A stretch of DNA of 59,238 nt from Denitromonas iodatirespirans (GTDB lineage Bacteria; Pseudomonadota; Gammaproteobacteria; Burkholderiales; Rhodocyclaceae): NCBI RefSeq assembly GCF_018524365.1, contig NZ_JAEKFT010000028.1:1-59238 (forward strand), written 5' to 3'. Position numbers and translations under genes: made by a program. The notes below the pieces were generated by a model. That model had not been told where the DNA came from and did no database searches. It saw only the letters and a list, made by a program, of their open reading frames with translations. Below are positions 45,998 through 55,792 of this stretch, piece after piece. How positions within the stretch are numbered: the first letter of the stretch is position 1; each line of letters begins with the position of its first letter.

Positions 45998-47020
45998 ATG
46001 GCATTCACCGTAAATATCAAGCAGCTGACACTGGGCGCCGCGCTGGCGCTGGCCGCGATGGGCAGCGCCAGCGCTGCCGAATGGAAGTTCGCCGTCGAGG
46101 AAAGTCCGGGCGACGTCCAGACCCTCTATGCGGAAGAGTTCAAGCGCATCATCGAGAAGCGCACCGGCGGCAAGACGACCGTCACGGTGTACACCTACGG
46201 CCAGCTCGGCAACGAGAACGACCTGACCGAACTGACGGCGGGCGGCGCGATCCAGTTCTCCAACGCCTCGCCGGGTCACCTCGGCACCTTCGTGCCCGAA
46301 GTGCAGGTGCTCAGCCTGCCGTTCCTGCTGCCCGAGTCCGACGCGGCGAAAGCCAAGGTGCTCTCCAGCAGCCCAGCGCTCTACGATTCGCTGGCCAAGG
46401 ATTTCGCCAGCAAGGGGCTCAAGCTGTTCACCGTCTATCCGGAAGGAGAGATGGTGTGGACCACCAAAAAGGCGGTGCGCAAGCCCGAAGATCTGGGCGA
46501 CGTGAAGTTCCGCGTGATGACCTCGCCGATCCTGATCGAACAGTTCAAGCTCTATGGCGCCAATCCGGTCGCCCTGCCTTGGGGCGAGGTCTATAGCGGC
46601 CTGCAGATGAACGTGATCCAGGCGCAGGTGAATCCGCCGTTCTTCATCGAGAGCGCCAAGTTCCACGAAGTCACCACCCATCTGATCTATCCGGGCGACG
46701 TCGAATACACCACCACCGTGGTGGCCAATGCCGATTTCTGGAACGGTCTGAGCGACCAGGACAAGACCATGCTCAAGGAGGTGCGCGACGAACTGCAGAC
46801 CTTCATCATCGCCAAGCAGAAAGAAAAGAACGCGGCAGCGCTGGAAAAGATGAAGAAGGACAACCCCAAGCTCGAGGTCATCAAGCTCACCGATGCGGAG
46901 CGCGAGGTGTTCCGCAAGCGCGTCGAGCCGCTGAACGCCAAGCTGGTCGAGATGGTCGGCGGCCGCAGCGGGAAGATTCTTGAGCAACTCAAGGCGGATG
47001 CCGCGGCGGCAGCCAAGTAA
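45998..47020 (+). CDS. TRAP transporter substrate-binding protein (DctP family), likely ectoine
   Basis: The periplasmic binding protein delivers the solute to the DctQM permease. The 340-residue product has a Sec signal peptide (LTLGAALALAAMGSASA, mature AEWKFAVEES). DctP-family motifs follow: FKRIIEKRTGGKTTVTVYTYGQLG, the solute-carboxylate Arg region GDVKFRVMTSP, and NVIQAQVNPPFFI. The ATG has an AGGAGGAGA site. Unlike the usual order it is divergent from its permease genes. A strong terminator follows. Confidence 0.92.
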   Translation: MAFTVNIKQLTLGAALALAAMGSASAAEWKFAVEESPGDVQTLYAEEFKRIIEKRTGGKTTVTVYTYGQLGNENDLTELTAGGAIQFSNASPGHLGTFVPEVQVLSLPFLLPESDAAKAKVLSSSPALYDSLAKDFASKGLKLFTVYPEGEMVWTTKKAVRKPEDLGDVKFRVMTSPILIEQFKLYGANPVALPWGEVYSGLQMNVIQAQVNPPFFIESAKFHEVTTHLIYPGDVEYTTTVVANADFWNGLSDQDKTMLKEVRDELQTFIIAKQKEKNAAALEKMKKDNPKLEVIKLTDAEREVFRKRVEPLNAKLVEMVGGRSGKILEQLKADAAAAAK

Positions 47021-47071
47021 GCGGCCGCGACCTCCGCAGGTGGCGGGCGCGAGTCGTCAGCCGCTGATGAA

Positions 47072-47098
47072 CAAAGGCGCCGCAGTCGGGCGCCTTTG
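47072..47098 (+). terminator. Intrinsic terminator after the TRAP binding-protein gene
   Basis: CAAAGGCGCC and GGCGCCTTTG form a perfect 10-bp stem with a seven-base loop and are followed by six T's. Confidence 0.92.
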
Positions 47099-47224
47099 TT
47101 TTTTGGCCTTGCGCCAAGTGCGGCCAATCCGTTCGCGAGACCCGGTGGCAGTATACGGAGCATTGCCGGGCATGCCGTCGCTACCGATGGCATCCTCTGC
47201 CGTTCCGAACCAGGAGAATCCCCC

Positions 47225-48025
47225 ATGCGCCAGTTCACGCTCGAGGCCCTGTATCGCTATCCGGTGAAGTCCCTCGCCGGTGAATCGTTCGGCGCGCTCG
47301 AGGTGGACGCGCGCGGCTTTCGCCATGATCGGCACTGGATGGTGGTCGATCCCGCAGGGCGCTTCATGACGCAGCGCGAGCAAGCCCGCATGGCCCTGAT
47401 CGGCACGCATGTCACCGCGCAGGGTGAATTGCAGCTGAGTGCGCCGGGGATGCCGGCGCTGAGCCTTCCCGTGCGGCGCGATGGCGGGCGAATCGCGGTC
47501 GACGTGTGGGGCGACACGGTCGACGCCGTGCCCACTGACCCGGCCGCCGATGCGTGGCTGAGCGCTTTTCTCGACACGCCATGCCGGCTGGTGCATATGG
47601 CCGACGACGGCGTACGCCCGGTCGACCCCGATTTCGCCGGGCCGCAGGACCAGGTCGGTTTCGCCGATGGCTTTCCGTTCCTGCTGATCTCGCAAGCCTC
47701 GCTCGACGACCTCAACAGCCGCCTCGACGAGACGCTGTCGATGCGCCGCTTCCGGCCGAACCTGGTGGTCGCGGGCTGCCCGCCGTACGCGGAGGACACG
47801 TGGCGCGTCATCCGCATCGGCGACATCCGTTTCCGCGTCGTCAAGCCCTGTGCCCGCTGTGCCATTCCAACTGTCGATCCCGACACCGGCAAACGCGGCA
47901 AGGAACCCTTGCGCACGCTGGCGAGCTTTCGCCGACGGGGCCGTGAGGTGATGTTCGGGCAGAACCTGGCGCATGATGGCCGCGGCCGCCTTGAAGTCGG
48001 CATGACGGTCGAGGTGCTCGAATAG
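47225..48025 (+). CDS. MOSC-domain protein, YcbX-like
   Basis: The 266-residue product has an N-terminal MOSC beta-barrel domain (LYRYPVKSLAGESFGALEVD, RGFRHDRHWMVVDPAGRFMT) and a C-terminal MOSC domain with the conserved Cys that binds the molybdenum cofactor (KPCARCAIPTVDPDTG). It is most like YcbX/mARC proteins that reduce N-hydroxylated compounds, but it lacks the C-terminal 2Fe-2S ferredoxin domain of YcbX. The ATG has a GGAG site. Cofactor binding is inferred from family. Confidence 0.88.
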   Translation: MRQFTLEALYRYPVKSLAGESFGALEVDARGFRHDRHWMVVDPAGRFMTQREQARMALIGTHVTAQGELQLSAPGMPALSLPVRRDGGRIAVDVWGDTVDAVPTDPAADAWLSAFLDTPCRLVHMADDGVRPVDPDFAGPQDQVGFADGFPFLLISQASLDDLNSRLDETLSMRRFRPNLVVAGCPPYAEDTWRVIRIGDIRFRVVKPCARCAIPTVDPDTGKRGKEPLRTLASFRRRGREVMFGQNLAHDGRGRLEVGMTVEVLE

Positions 48026-48064
48026 CGCGTGCGACGCCCGGCGGAAGGGGGCGGCGCGGAAATG

Positions 48065-48092
48065 AAAAATCCCCGCCGGAGCGGGGATTTTT
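48065..48092. terminator. Bidirectional terminator
   Basis: AAAAATCCCCGC and GCGGGGATTTTT form a perfect 12-bp stem with a CGGA loop. The A- and T-runs make it functional on both strands, ending the MOSC gene and the converging TRAP binding-protein gene. Confidence 0.92.
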
Positions 48093-48113
48093 CTGCTTGC
48101 GGGATCCGATGGA

Positions 48114-49196
48114 TCAGCGCTTGCGGGTCTGCATGAAGCGGTCGAAGTTGGCTTCGGACACGCTGTGCCACAGGTTCTGGTCGTCGCGGAACTTGACCAT
48201 GGCTTCGTAGATCTTCTTGAACGCCGGGTGTGCCGCGTTGGTCTCGGCGTACACTTCCTGGGCTGCCTTGTAGCAGGCTTCCATGACGTCGCGCGGGAAG
48301 GGGCGCAGCTTGGCACCGCTGGCCACCAGGCGCTTGAGGGCGTCCGGGTTCTTGGCGTCGTACTTGGCCATCATGTCCACGTTGGCTTCGGCGGCCGCGG
48401 CTTCGACGATGTTCTTGTACTCTTCCGGCAGGGCCTTCCACTTGTCCTGGTTCACATACAGCGACAGGTTCGGACCACCTTCCCACCAACCCGGGTAGTA
48501 GTAGTACTGGGCCACTTTCTGGAAGCCGAGCTTCTCGTCATCGTAGGGGCCGACCCACTCGGCCGCATCGATGGTGCCTTTTTCCAGCGACGGGTAGATG
48601 TCGCCGCCCGGAATCTGCTGCGGCACGGTGCCCAGCTTGGACATGACCTTGCCGGCAAAACCCCCGACGCGGAACTTCAGGCCGTCAAGATCCTTGACCG
48701 ACTTGATTTCCTTGCGGAACCAGCCGCCCATCTGGGCGCCGGTGTTGCCCATCGGGAAGTTCATGATGTTGTAGGTGCCGAAGAATTCGCGCAGCAGTTC
48801 CTTGCCGCCGCCGTGCATGAACCAGGCGTTGTACTCGCGGGCGTTCAGGCCGAAGGGCACTGCGGTGTCCAGCGCGAAGGCCGGGTCTTTGCCGAAGAAG
48901 TAGTACGAGGCGGTGTGGCCGCACTCGACGGTGCCGTCCTTGACGGCGTCCATGACCGAGAAGGCCGGGACGATTTCACCGCCCGCGAACACGCGGATCT
49001 GGAACTTGCCACCGGTGGCAGCGGCCACGCGGGACTGGAACACCTCGGCGGCGCCGTAGATGGTGTCAAGGCTTTTCGGGAAGCTGGAGGCCAGACGCCA
49101 CTGGATCTCGGGCAGACCTTGGGCGATGGCGGGGGCTGCGACTGCACCGGCGGCAAGGCCGGCACCCGTTTTTTTCAGAAAGGAACGGCGTTCCAT
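48114..49196 (-). CDS. Orphan TRAP transporter substrate-binding protein
   Basis: The 360-residue product has a Tat-type leader (MERRSFLKKTGAGLAAGAVA) and a DctP-like fold with EIQWRLASSFPKSLDTIYGA, GLKFRVGGFAGKV and TIDAAEWVGPYDDEKLGF. The last motif is typical of the binding proteins for 2-oxo acids, lactate or mannitol-like solutes that dimerise. No TRAP membrane subunits are adjacent, so it must share a permease elsewhere. The ATG at 49196 has a GAGGAGA site. Flanked by terminators, it is a single-gene unit. Confidence 0.92.
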   Translation of the reverse strand: MERRSFLKKTGAGLAAGAVAAPAIAQGLPEIQWRLASSFPKSLDTIYGAAEVFQSRVAAATGGKFQIRVFAGGEIVPAFSVMDAVKDGTVECGHTASYYFFGKDPAFALDTAVPFGLNAREYNAWFMHGGGKELLREFFGTYNIMNFPMGNTGAQMGGWFRKEIKSVKDLDGLKFRVGGFAGKVMSKLGTVPQQIPGGDIYPSLEKGTIDAAEWVGPYDDEKLGFQKVAQYYYYPGWWEGGPNLSLYVNQDKWKALPEEYKNIVEAAAAEANVDMMAKYDAKNPDALKRLVASGAKLRPFPRDVMEACYKAAQEVYAETNAAHPAFKKIYEAMVKFRDDQNLWHSVSEANFDRFMQTRKR

Positions 49197-49324
49197 ATGT
49201 CTCCTCGCTATGACGTGGGCGGATGTGATTCGTGGTTCGTTAGACCGCGACAAATTATAGGAATCGCTGCGCGGCGTAAGGAATAGGGGTTTTCCCGTCG
49301 CCTCCCGCGGCGGGTTTTTTGCGC

Positions 49325-50665
49325 TCAGGTGCCGGCAATCGTCATGCGGTTGACGAGCAGGGAGCCGCTCTGTTTGGCGCCGCGGCGATGCACATCGCTG
49401 CCCACCGCTTCGATGCCGAGCAGCATATCGCGCAGGTTGCCGGCGATGGTGATTTCCTCTACCGGATGGGCGATCTGGCCGTTTTCGACCCAGAAACCCG
49501 CGGCACCGCGGGAGTAATCGCCAGTGAGGTAGTTGATGCCATGACCGAGCAATTCGGTGACGATCAGGCCGCGACCCATGCGGCGAACGAGTGCGTCGAA
49601 GTCGTCCGTGCCCGGTGCGACCAGCAGGTTGTGGGCGCCGCCGCCGTTGCCGGTGGTCTGCATGCCGAGCTTGCGGGCCGAATACACGCTCAGAAAATAG
49701 CCTTGCAGCACGCCGTCGACGATCACCTCGCGGTCGCGGGTCTGCACGCCGTCGTCGTCGAAGGGGCCGGAGCCCAGGCCTTTCTTGATGTAGGCCCGCT
49801 CGGAGATGTTCACGCAGGGCGAGAACACCGGCTTGCCGAGGCTGTCGAGCAGGAAGGTGGATTTGCGGTACAGCGCGCCGCCGCTGGCCGCGTGTACGAA
49901 GCTGCCGATCAGGCCGGCGGCCAGCGGCGCTTCGAAGATGACCGGCACCTCGCCGGTGGGCACGCGCCGGGCGTTGAGCCGCGCCACGGCACGGTCGGCG
50001 GCGGTCTGGCCGATATGGCGGGCGGCTTCCAGGTCGGCCGCGTCGCGCTGGCTGTCGTACCAGTAGTCGCGCTGCATGCCGTCGCCTTCGCCGGCGATCA
50101 CCGAGCAGGACACGGAGTGGCGGGTGGTGGCGTAGCCGCCCATGAAACCCAGGCTGTTGGCCGAGACGAATTGCGATTCCTGGCGCGACACGTTGGCGCC
50201 CTCGGAGTTGCTCACCCGGCGGTCGCGTTCGAAGGCGGCGGTTTCGCACTCGCGCGCCAGGTCGATGGCTTGCTCGACCGACAGGTCCCACGGGTGGTGC
50301 AGGTCGAGATCGGGGAATTCGGTGGCCAGCAGCTCGGGGTCGGCCAGGCCGGCGTATTCGTCGGCGGCAGTGAAGCGGGCGATGGACAGCGCTGCGTCCA
50401 CGGTGGCGCGCAGGGCGGTGGGCGAGAAGTCGGAGCTGCTGGCGTAGCCGCGCTGCTGGCCGACATAGACCGTCACGCCGATGCCTTTGTCGCGGTTGTA
50501 CTCGATGGTGTCCACCTCGCTGCGGCGCACGGCCACCGACGCGCCGACCCCTTCGGACACATCGGTTTCGCAGGCGGTGGCGCCCTTGTCGCGGGCGTAT
50601 TTGAGAATGTCGCTGGCGATTTCGCGCAGCGCGTCCTGGGAGTAGCTGAAGCCGTTTGCGGACAT
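49325..50665 (-). CDS. pmbA: TldE/PmbA-family metalloprotease subunit
   Basis: PmbA (TldE) forms a heterodimeric protease with TldD that degrades unfolded peptides and matures some ribosomal peptides. The 446-residue product shows family segments VRRSEVDTIEYNRDKGIGVT, GGYATTRHSVSCSVIAGEGD, TGNGGGAHNLLVAPGT and GHGINYLTGDYSRGAAGFWV. The ATG at 50665 gives the normal length. It diverges from darP with a 63-base shared promoter, an arrangement conserved in proteobacteria. TldD itself is not in the window. Confidence 0.95.
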   Translation of the reverse strand: MSANGFSYSQDALREIASDILKYARDKGATACETDVSEGVGASVAVRRSEVDTIEYNRDKGIGVTVYVGQQRGYASSSDFSPTALRATVDAALSIARFTAADEYAGLADPELLATEFPDLDLHHPWDLSVEQAIDLARECETAAFERDRRVSNSEGANVSRQESQFVSANSLGFMGGYATTRHSVSCSVIAGEGDGMQRDYWYDSQRDAADLEAARHIGQTAADRAVARLNARRVPTGEVPVIFEAPLAAGLIGSFVHAASGGALYRKSTFLLDSLGKPVFSPCVNISERAYIKKGLGSGPFDDDGVQTRDREVIVDGVLQGYFLSVYSARKLGMQTTGNGGGAHNLLVAPGTDDFDALVRRMGRGLIVTELLGHGINYLTGDYSRGAAGFWVENGQIAHPVEEITIAGNLRDMLLGIEAVGSDVHRRGAKQSGSLLVNRMTIAGT

Positions 50666-50728
50666 GGGCGGTGAGGGCCGGTGCGGGAAAGCTATAATCT
50701 TAACCGTTTCCGCCAACCGCCTACTTAT

Positions 50729-51253
50729 ATGACCGATCACGATCCGATCGACCTGCAGGACGACGTGCCCGAAGGGCCCAGCAAGACCCGCCGCAAGAAG
50801 GATTCGGACGCCCTGCAGCGCCTTGGTGCCGAGCTGGTGGCGTTGTCTGCCGACCGCCTCAAGAAGGTGCCGCTGCCCGACAATCTGCGCGACGCGGTGC
50901 GCGACTGCCAGCGCTTCAAGATGGAAGCGCGCCGCCGCCAGCTGCAATACATCGGCAAGCTGATGCGCCACATCGACCCCGAACCGATCCAGGCCATGCT
51001 CGACGTGTTCAACGGCGTGTCGGCCGAGGAGATCGCCCGCCAGCACCGCATCGAGCGCCAGCGCGACCGCCTGCTGGAAGACGAAGCCATGCTGTTCGAA
51101 CTGGCCGAGCAGCACCCCGGCGCCGACCTGCAACGCTTGCGCGTCTTGCGCCGCAATGCCCTGAAAGAGCGCGAGACTCAGAAACCGCCGCGCGCCTATC
51201 GCGAGATCTTCCGCATCCTGCGCGAGATCGACGAATCCACGAACGACGAGTGA
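50729..51253 (+). CDS. darP: Ribosome-associated protein DarP (YjgA)
   Basis: DarP (formerly YjgA) assists late 50S subunit assembly. The 174-residue product has the DUF615 features SADRLKKVPLPDNLRDAVRD, RRRQLQYIGKLMRHIDPEPI and a basic C-terminal part (RNALKERETQKPPRAYREIF). The ATG at 50729 is preferred over an in-frame start 48 bases upstream that overlaps a TATAAT box (50693-50698). The mog gene follows after 12 bases. Confidence 0.93.
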   Translation: MTDHDPIDLQDDVPEGPSKTRRKKDSDALQRLGAELVALSADRLKKVPLPDNLRDAVRDCQRFKMEARRRQLQYIGKLMRHIDPEPIQAMLDVFNGVSAEEIARQHRIERQRDRLLEDEAMLFELAEQHPGADLQRLRVLRRNALKERETQKPPRAYREIFRILREIDESTNDE

Positions 51254-51265
51254 GAGCCGCCTGAC

Positions 51266-51859
51266 ATGAGCACCGACACCCTGCGTATTGGCCTGGTTTC
51301 CATCAGCGACCGCGCCTCCAGCGGCGACTACGAAGACAAAGGCGTGCCCGCGCTGCGCGACTGGTTTTCGCAGGCGCTCAGTTCGCCCTGGGAGATGGAG
51401 GCGCGGCTGATTCCCGACGATCAGCCGGCGATCGAGCGCACGCTCATCGAGCTGTGCGACGAGGCCGCGTGCGACCTGGTGCTGACCACCGGCGGCACCG
51501 GCCCGGCGCCGCGCGACGTGACGCCCGAGGCCACGCTGGCCGTGGCGCACAAGGTGATGCCCGGTTTCGGCGAGCAGATGCGTCAGATCAGCCTGCAGTT
51601 CGTGCCCACCGCGATTCTCTCGCGCCAGGTGGCGGTGATCCGCGGCAAGAGCCTGATCATCAACCTGCCCGGCCAGCCCAAGTCGATCAAGGAAACCCTC
51701 GAAGGGCTGAAGAACGCCGAGGGCGAATCGGTGATGGACGGCATCTTCGCTGCCGTGCCGTATTGCATCGATCTGATCGGCGGGCCGTATGTCGAAACGC
51801 ATAGTGCGGTGGTGAAGGCGTTCCGCCCCAAGTCGGCCATTCGTCCGCCGTCTCGCTGA
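51266..51859 (+). CDS. mog: Molybdopterin adenylyltransferase
   Basis: Mog activates molybdopterin with ATP before molybdenum insertion. The 197-residue product has the MoCF-biosynthesis motifs VSISDRASSGDYEDKGVPAL, TTGGTGPAPRDVTPEATLAV and NLPGQPKSIKETLEG. Length agrees with the family. It follows darP by 12 bases. Its product would be needed by the MsrP encoded at 54613-55551, which depends on molybdopterin. Confidence 0.94.
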   Translation: MSTDTLRIGLVSISDRASSGDYEDKGVPALRDWFSQALSSPWEMEARLIPDDQPAIERTLIELCDEAACDLVLTTGGTGPAPRDVTPEATLAVAHKVMPGFGEQMRQISLQFVPTAILSRQVAVIRGKSLIINLPGQPKSIKETLEGLKNAEGESVMDGIFAAVPYCIDLIGGPYVETHSAVVKAFRPKSAIRPPSR

Positions 51860-51966
51860 AAACATCACGCAGCATCCATGCTTGCTGAAAATTACTACGA
51901 CCTTGTATATAGAATCGGGTAAATATTCCGATAGCGGTATTACGCGAGGGTCGAGGTTTGTCGGGC

Positions 51967-53886
51967 ATGAGCTCCTGCCGCTGCTTGTCGAGATGGTTGC
52001 GCATCGGTGTCTGCATCGGGCTGACGCTGGTGGCGGTGGGCGTGCGCAGCGCGGCCGACGCGCCGGCCTTTCGGAGCGTCTTCGAGGCGCATGGCGCGGT
52101 GATGCTGCTGATCGCACCGGACAGCGGGCAGATCGTCGATGCCAATCCGGCGGCGGCGCGTTTCTATGGCTACTCGCGCGAGACCCTGCGCGCGATGCGT
52201 ATCGACCAGATCAACACCTTCACCCCTGAGCAGATTGCCGAGGAGCGCCGCCTGGCGGCCAGTCGCGGCCGCAATTACTTCGTCTTCCGCCATCGCATGG
52301 CCGATGCGTCGCTCAGGACCGTGGAAGTCCACTCGCAGCCATTTTCCTTCGCCGGCCGACCGCTGCTCCTGTCGATCATCAACGACATCACCCCGGGGCG
52401 GCTGAGCGACCAGGGGTTGTGGCACTACCAGAGCCTGCTCGAAGCGCAGGTGGCAGACCGGGTGCAGGCGGCCAATGCCGCGCGGCAGCGCGAGCAGACG
52501 CTGCTGATCGTCGGTCTGCTGCTGCAGGCCGGCGTGATCGTGCTCCTAATCTTCAATATCCGTCGGCGCAAGCGCCTCGAACGGGCGCACGACGCGCTGA
52601 CCCGGGCCGTGAGCGAAGAGCGCCAGCGGTTGGTCGACATCCTGTGGGGCACCGGGGCCGGCACCTGGGAGTGGATCCTCGATACCGGCCACATGCGGGT
52701 CAACAGCCAGTGGGCGAGCCTGGTCGGCCGAGCGCCGGAGACGCTGGCGGGGCTGACCGAGTCGCAGTTTCGCGATTTCATCCACCCCGACGATCTGGCG
52801 CGCTACCTGGCGGCACGGCGGCGGCATCTGGATGGTGAGAGTCCGGCCTACGAATGCGATCTGCGGGTGCGCGCCGGCAGCGGCGACTGGATCTGGGTGA
52901 TGGATCGCGGCCGGGTGGTGGCGCGCGACACGCACGGGTACCCACTTCGCATGGCCGGCACCTGGCTGGAGATCACCGGCAAAAAGCAGTATGAAGACAA
53001 GCTGCGTCTGGCGGCCAGCGTGTTCACCCATGCGCGCGAGGCGATCATGATCACCGCCGTCGACGGCACCATCGTCGAAGTCAATGACGCGTTCTGCCGC
53101 ATCACCGGTTTCGATCGGGACGATGTGCTGGGGCGGACGCCCAAGGTGCTCAGCTCCGGCCGGCATGACGAGGATTTCTACGCTCTCATGTGGCAGGCGC
53201 TGAACGAAAAGGGCCACTGGGAGGGCGAGGTCTGGAACCGGCGCAAGGACGGTGAGCTGTATGCCGAAATGCTGACCATCAGCGCGGTGCGCGACAATCA
53301 CGGCAATGCGCCGTACTTTGTGGCGCTGTTCTCCGACATCACCGACCAGAAGCAGCATCAGCGCGAACTGGAACAGTATGCGCACTACGACATGCTGACC
53401 GGTCTGCCCAACCGCCTGTTGCTGTCCGACCGCCTGCGCCAGGCGATGGCGCTGGCGCTGCGCCGTGGGCACCGTCTGGCCGTGGCCTATCTCGACCTGG
53501 ACGGTTTCAAGGCGGTCAACGACACGCACGGCCATGCGGCCGGCGACGAGGTGCTGACGCTCCTGTCGGCGCGCTTCCGCCTGGCGCTGCGCGAGGGCGA
53601 CACCATCGCGCGGCTGGGCGGCGATGAGTTCGTCGCCTTGCTGGTGGACCCCGGCGAACCGGCGGCGATGCAGACCATCCTGCAGCGCCTGCTCGATGCG
53701 GCCGCCGCGCCGCTGGAATGGAAGGGGCTGCAGCTTCAGGTGTCGGCCAGCGTGGGGGTGGTGTATTTCCCGCAAAGCACACCGGTCGATCCCGACGCGC
53801 TGATCCAGCTGGCCGACGAGGCGATGTATCGGGCCAAGATGTCCGGCAAGAACCGCTTCTATATCGCGCCCGCAGCGACGACATAG
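51967..53886 (+). CDS. Membrane-bound PAS-PAS-PAS-GGDEF diguanylate cyclase
   Basis: Probably makes cyclic di-GMP. The 639-residue product has an N-terminal hydrophobic segment (LRIGVCIGLTLVAVGV), a PAS domain (VMLLIAPDSGQIVDANPAAA) and a membrane helix (TLLIVGLLLQAGVIVLLIFN). Two more PAS domains follow (WEWILDTGHMRVN; IMITAVDGTIVEVNDAFCRI), then a C-terminal GGDEF domain with intact active site (RLGGDEFVALL) and an RxxD inhibitory site five residues before it (REGD). No EAL domain is present. The ATG at 51967 is favoured because GAGG lies ten bases upstream. Confidence 0.92.
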   Translation: MSSCRCLSRWLRIGVCIGLTLVAVGVRSAADAPAFRSVFEAHGAVMLLIAPDSGQIVDANPAAARFYGYSRETLRAMRIDQINTFTPEQIAEERRLAASRGRNYFVFRHRMADASLRTVEVHSQPFSFAGRPLLLSIINDITPGRLSDQGLWHYQSLLEAQVADRVQAANAARQREQTLLIVGLLLQAGVIVLLIFNIRRRKRLERAHDALTRAVSEERQRLVDILWGTGAGTWEWILDTGHMRVNSQWASLVGRAPETLAGLTESQFRDFIHPDDLARYLAARRRHLDGESPAYECDLRVRAGSGDWIWVMDRGRVVARDTHGYPLRMAGTWLEITGKKQYEDKLRLAASVFTHAREAIMITAVDGTIVEVNDAFCRITGFDRDDVLGRTPKVLSSGRHDEDFYALMWQALNEKGHWEGEVWNRRKDGELYAEMLTISAVRDNHGNAPYFVALFSDITDQKQHQRELEQYAHYDMLTGLPNRLLLSDRLRQAMALALRRGHRLAVAYLDLDGFKAVNDTHGHAAGDEVLTLLSARFRLALREGDTIARLGGDEFVALLVDPGEPAAMQTILQRLLDAAAAPLEWKGLQLQVSASVGVVYFPQSTPVDPDALIQLADEAMYRAKMSGKNRFYIAPAATT

Positions 53887-53907
53887 GCGAACCGCCTGGG
53901 CGCGCCG

Positions 53908-54609
53908 TCAGCGCGGCAGAATCGGGATGATCCGGCTGCGCCCAGTGGCCAGGGGCGGCGGTGCCGACTGCTGGCGCCGGCGTTCCTGCTCGCGCCACCA
54001 GGCGCGCAGGCTCAGCAGCACGGCCAGGATCAGCGCGTAGATCAGCGGCTCGAACACATCGGCCTTGACCAGCCACCAGAAGTGCAGCACGCCGAGGATG
54101 GCGATGGCGTACACCGAGCGATGCAGCGCCTGCCACCGCCGGCCGCCGAGGCGGCGGATCATGGCGTTGGTGCTGGTCACCGCCAGCGGCACCATCAGCA
54201 CGAAGGCCGAAAACCCGACGGTGATGTAGGGCCGCTTGAGCACGTCGAGCACCACCGCGTTCCAGTCGAAGAACTGGTCGAGCACGAGGTAGGTGGCCAG
54301 GTGCAGCGTGCCGTAGAAGAAAGCGTACAGCCCCAGCATCCGTCGCAGGCGCACCAGCCAGTGCCAGTGGGTGAGCTTGCGCAGCGGCGTCACGGCGAGG
54401 GTGATCAGCAAGAAGCGCAGCGTCCAGTCGCCGGTGGCGTGGGTGATGGTCTCGATCGGATTGGCGCCGAGCGCATCCCGGAAGAACGCGCTCGCCAGCA
54501 GGGCGAGCGGCACCAGACAGAGGCAGAAGATCAGCCCCTTGAGGGTGGCGATCTGCGTGTTCGACAGCATGCGCAGCGAGGCGGTGTGTGAGCTTGGCGT
54601 GGTGGTCAT
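53908..54609 (-). CDS. msrQ: Haem membrane subunit MsrQ of periplasmic methionine sulfoxide reductase
   Basis: MsrQ passes electrons from the quinone pool or cytoplasmic flavin to MsrP. The 233-residue product has six membrane helices and the ferric-reductase-like His residues (LRRMLGLYAFFYGTLHLATY; WQALHRSVYAIAILGVLHFW). It starts three bases after the msrP stop, so the pair is one operon. Confidence 0.93.
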   Translation of the reverse strand: MTTTPSSHTASLRMLSNTQIATLKGLIFCLCLVPLALLASAFFRDALGANPIETITHATGDWTLRFLLITLAVTPLRKLTHWHWLVRLRRMLGLYAFFYGTLHLATYLVLDQFFDWNAVVLDVLKRPYITVGFSAFVLMVPLAVTSTNAMIRRLGGRRWQALHRSVYAIAILGVLHFWWLVKADVFEPLIYALILAVLLSLRAWWREQERRRQQSAPPPLATGRSRIIPILPR

Positions 54610-54612
54610 GGG

Positions 54613-55551
<939 letters not shown>

Positions 55552-55792
55552 GGGAATCTCGTCGGTGGGCAGGTCATGGGATCAGACCTGCGAAGGGCGG
55601 CGATGCTTACACGTTGATGCGTTTGGTGCGCGAAGGTTCGACCCCGGCCGGGGGTGTCGACCCGTCTGACGGCCGGGCGACATGCCGATCGATACCGGGT
55701 GGCGTGCAGCGCGCCGCGTTGCAGCATTTGCATGAGGATTGGGCTACACTTTAAAGCTTGATTTCATTCGAAAAGCCACACGGAAAGCCATT

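Noticed and set aside
50737-52145. Frame continuing pmbA upstream through darP and mog on the minus strand
   Set aside because: It overlaps two clear plus-strand genes and has no PmbA homology beyond the ATG at 50665.
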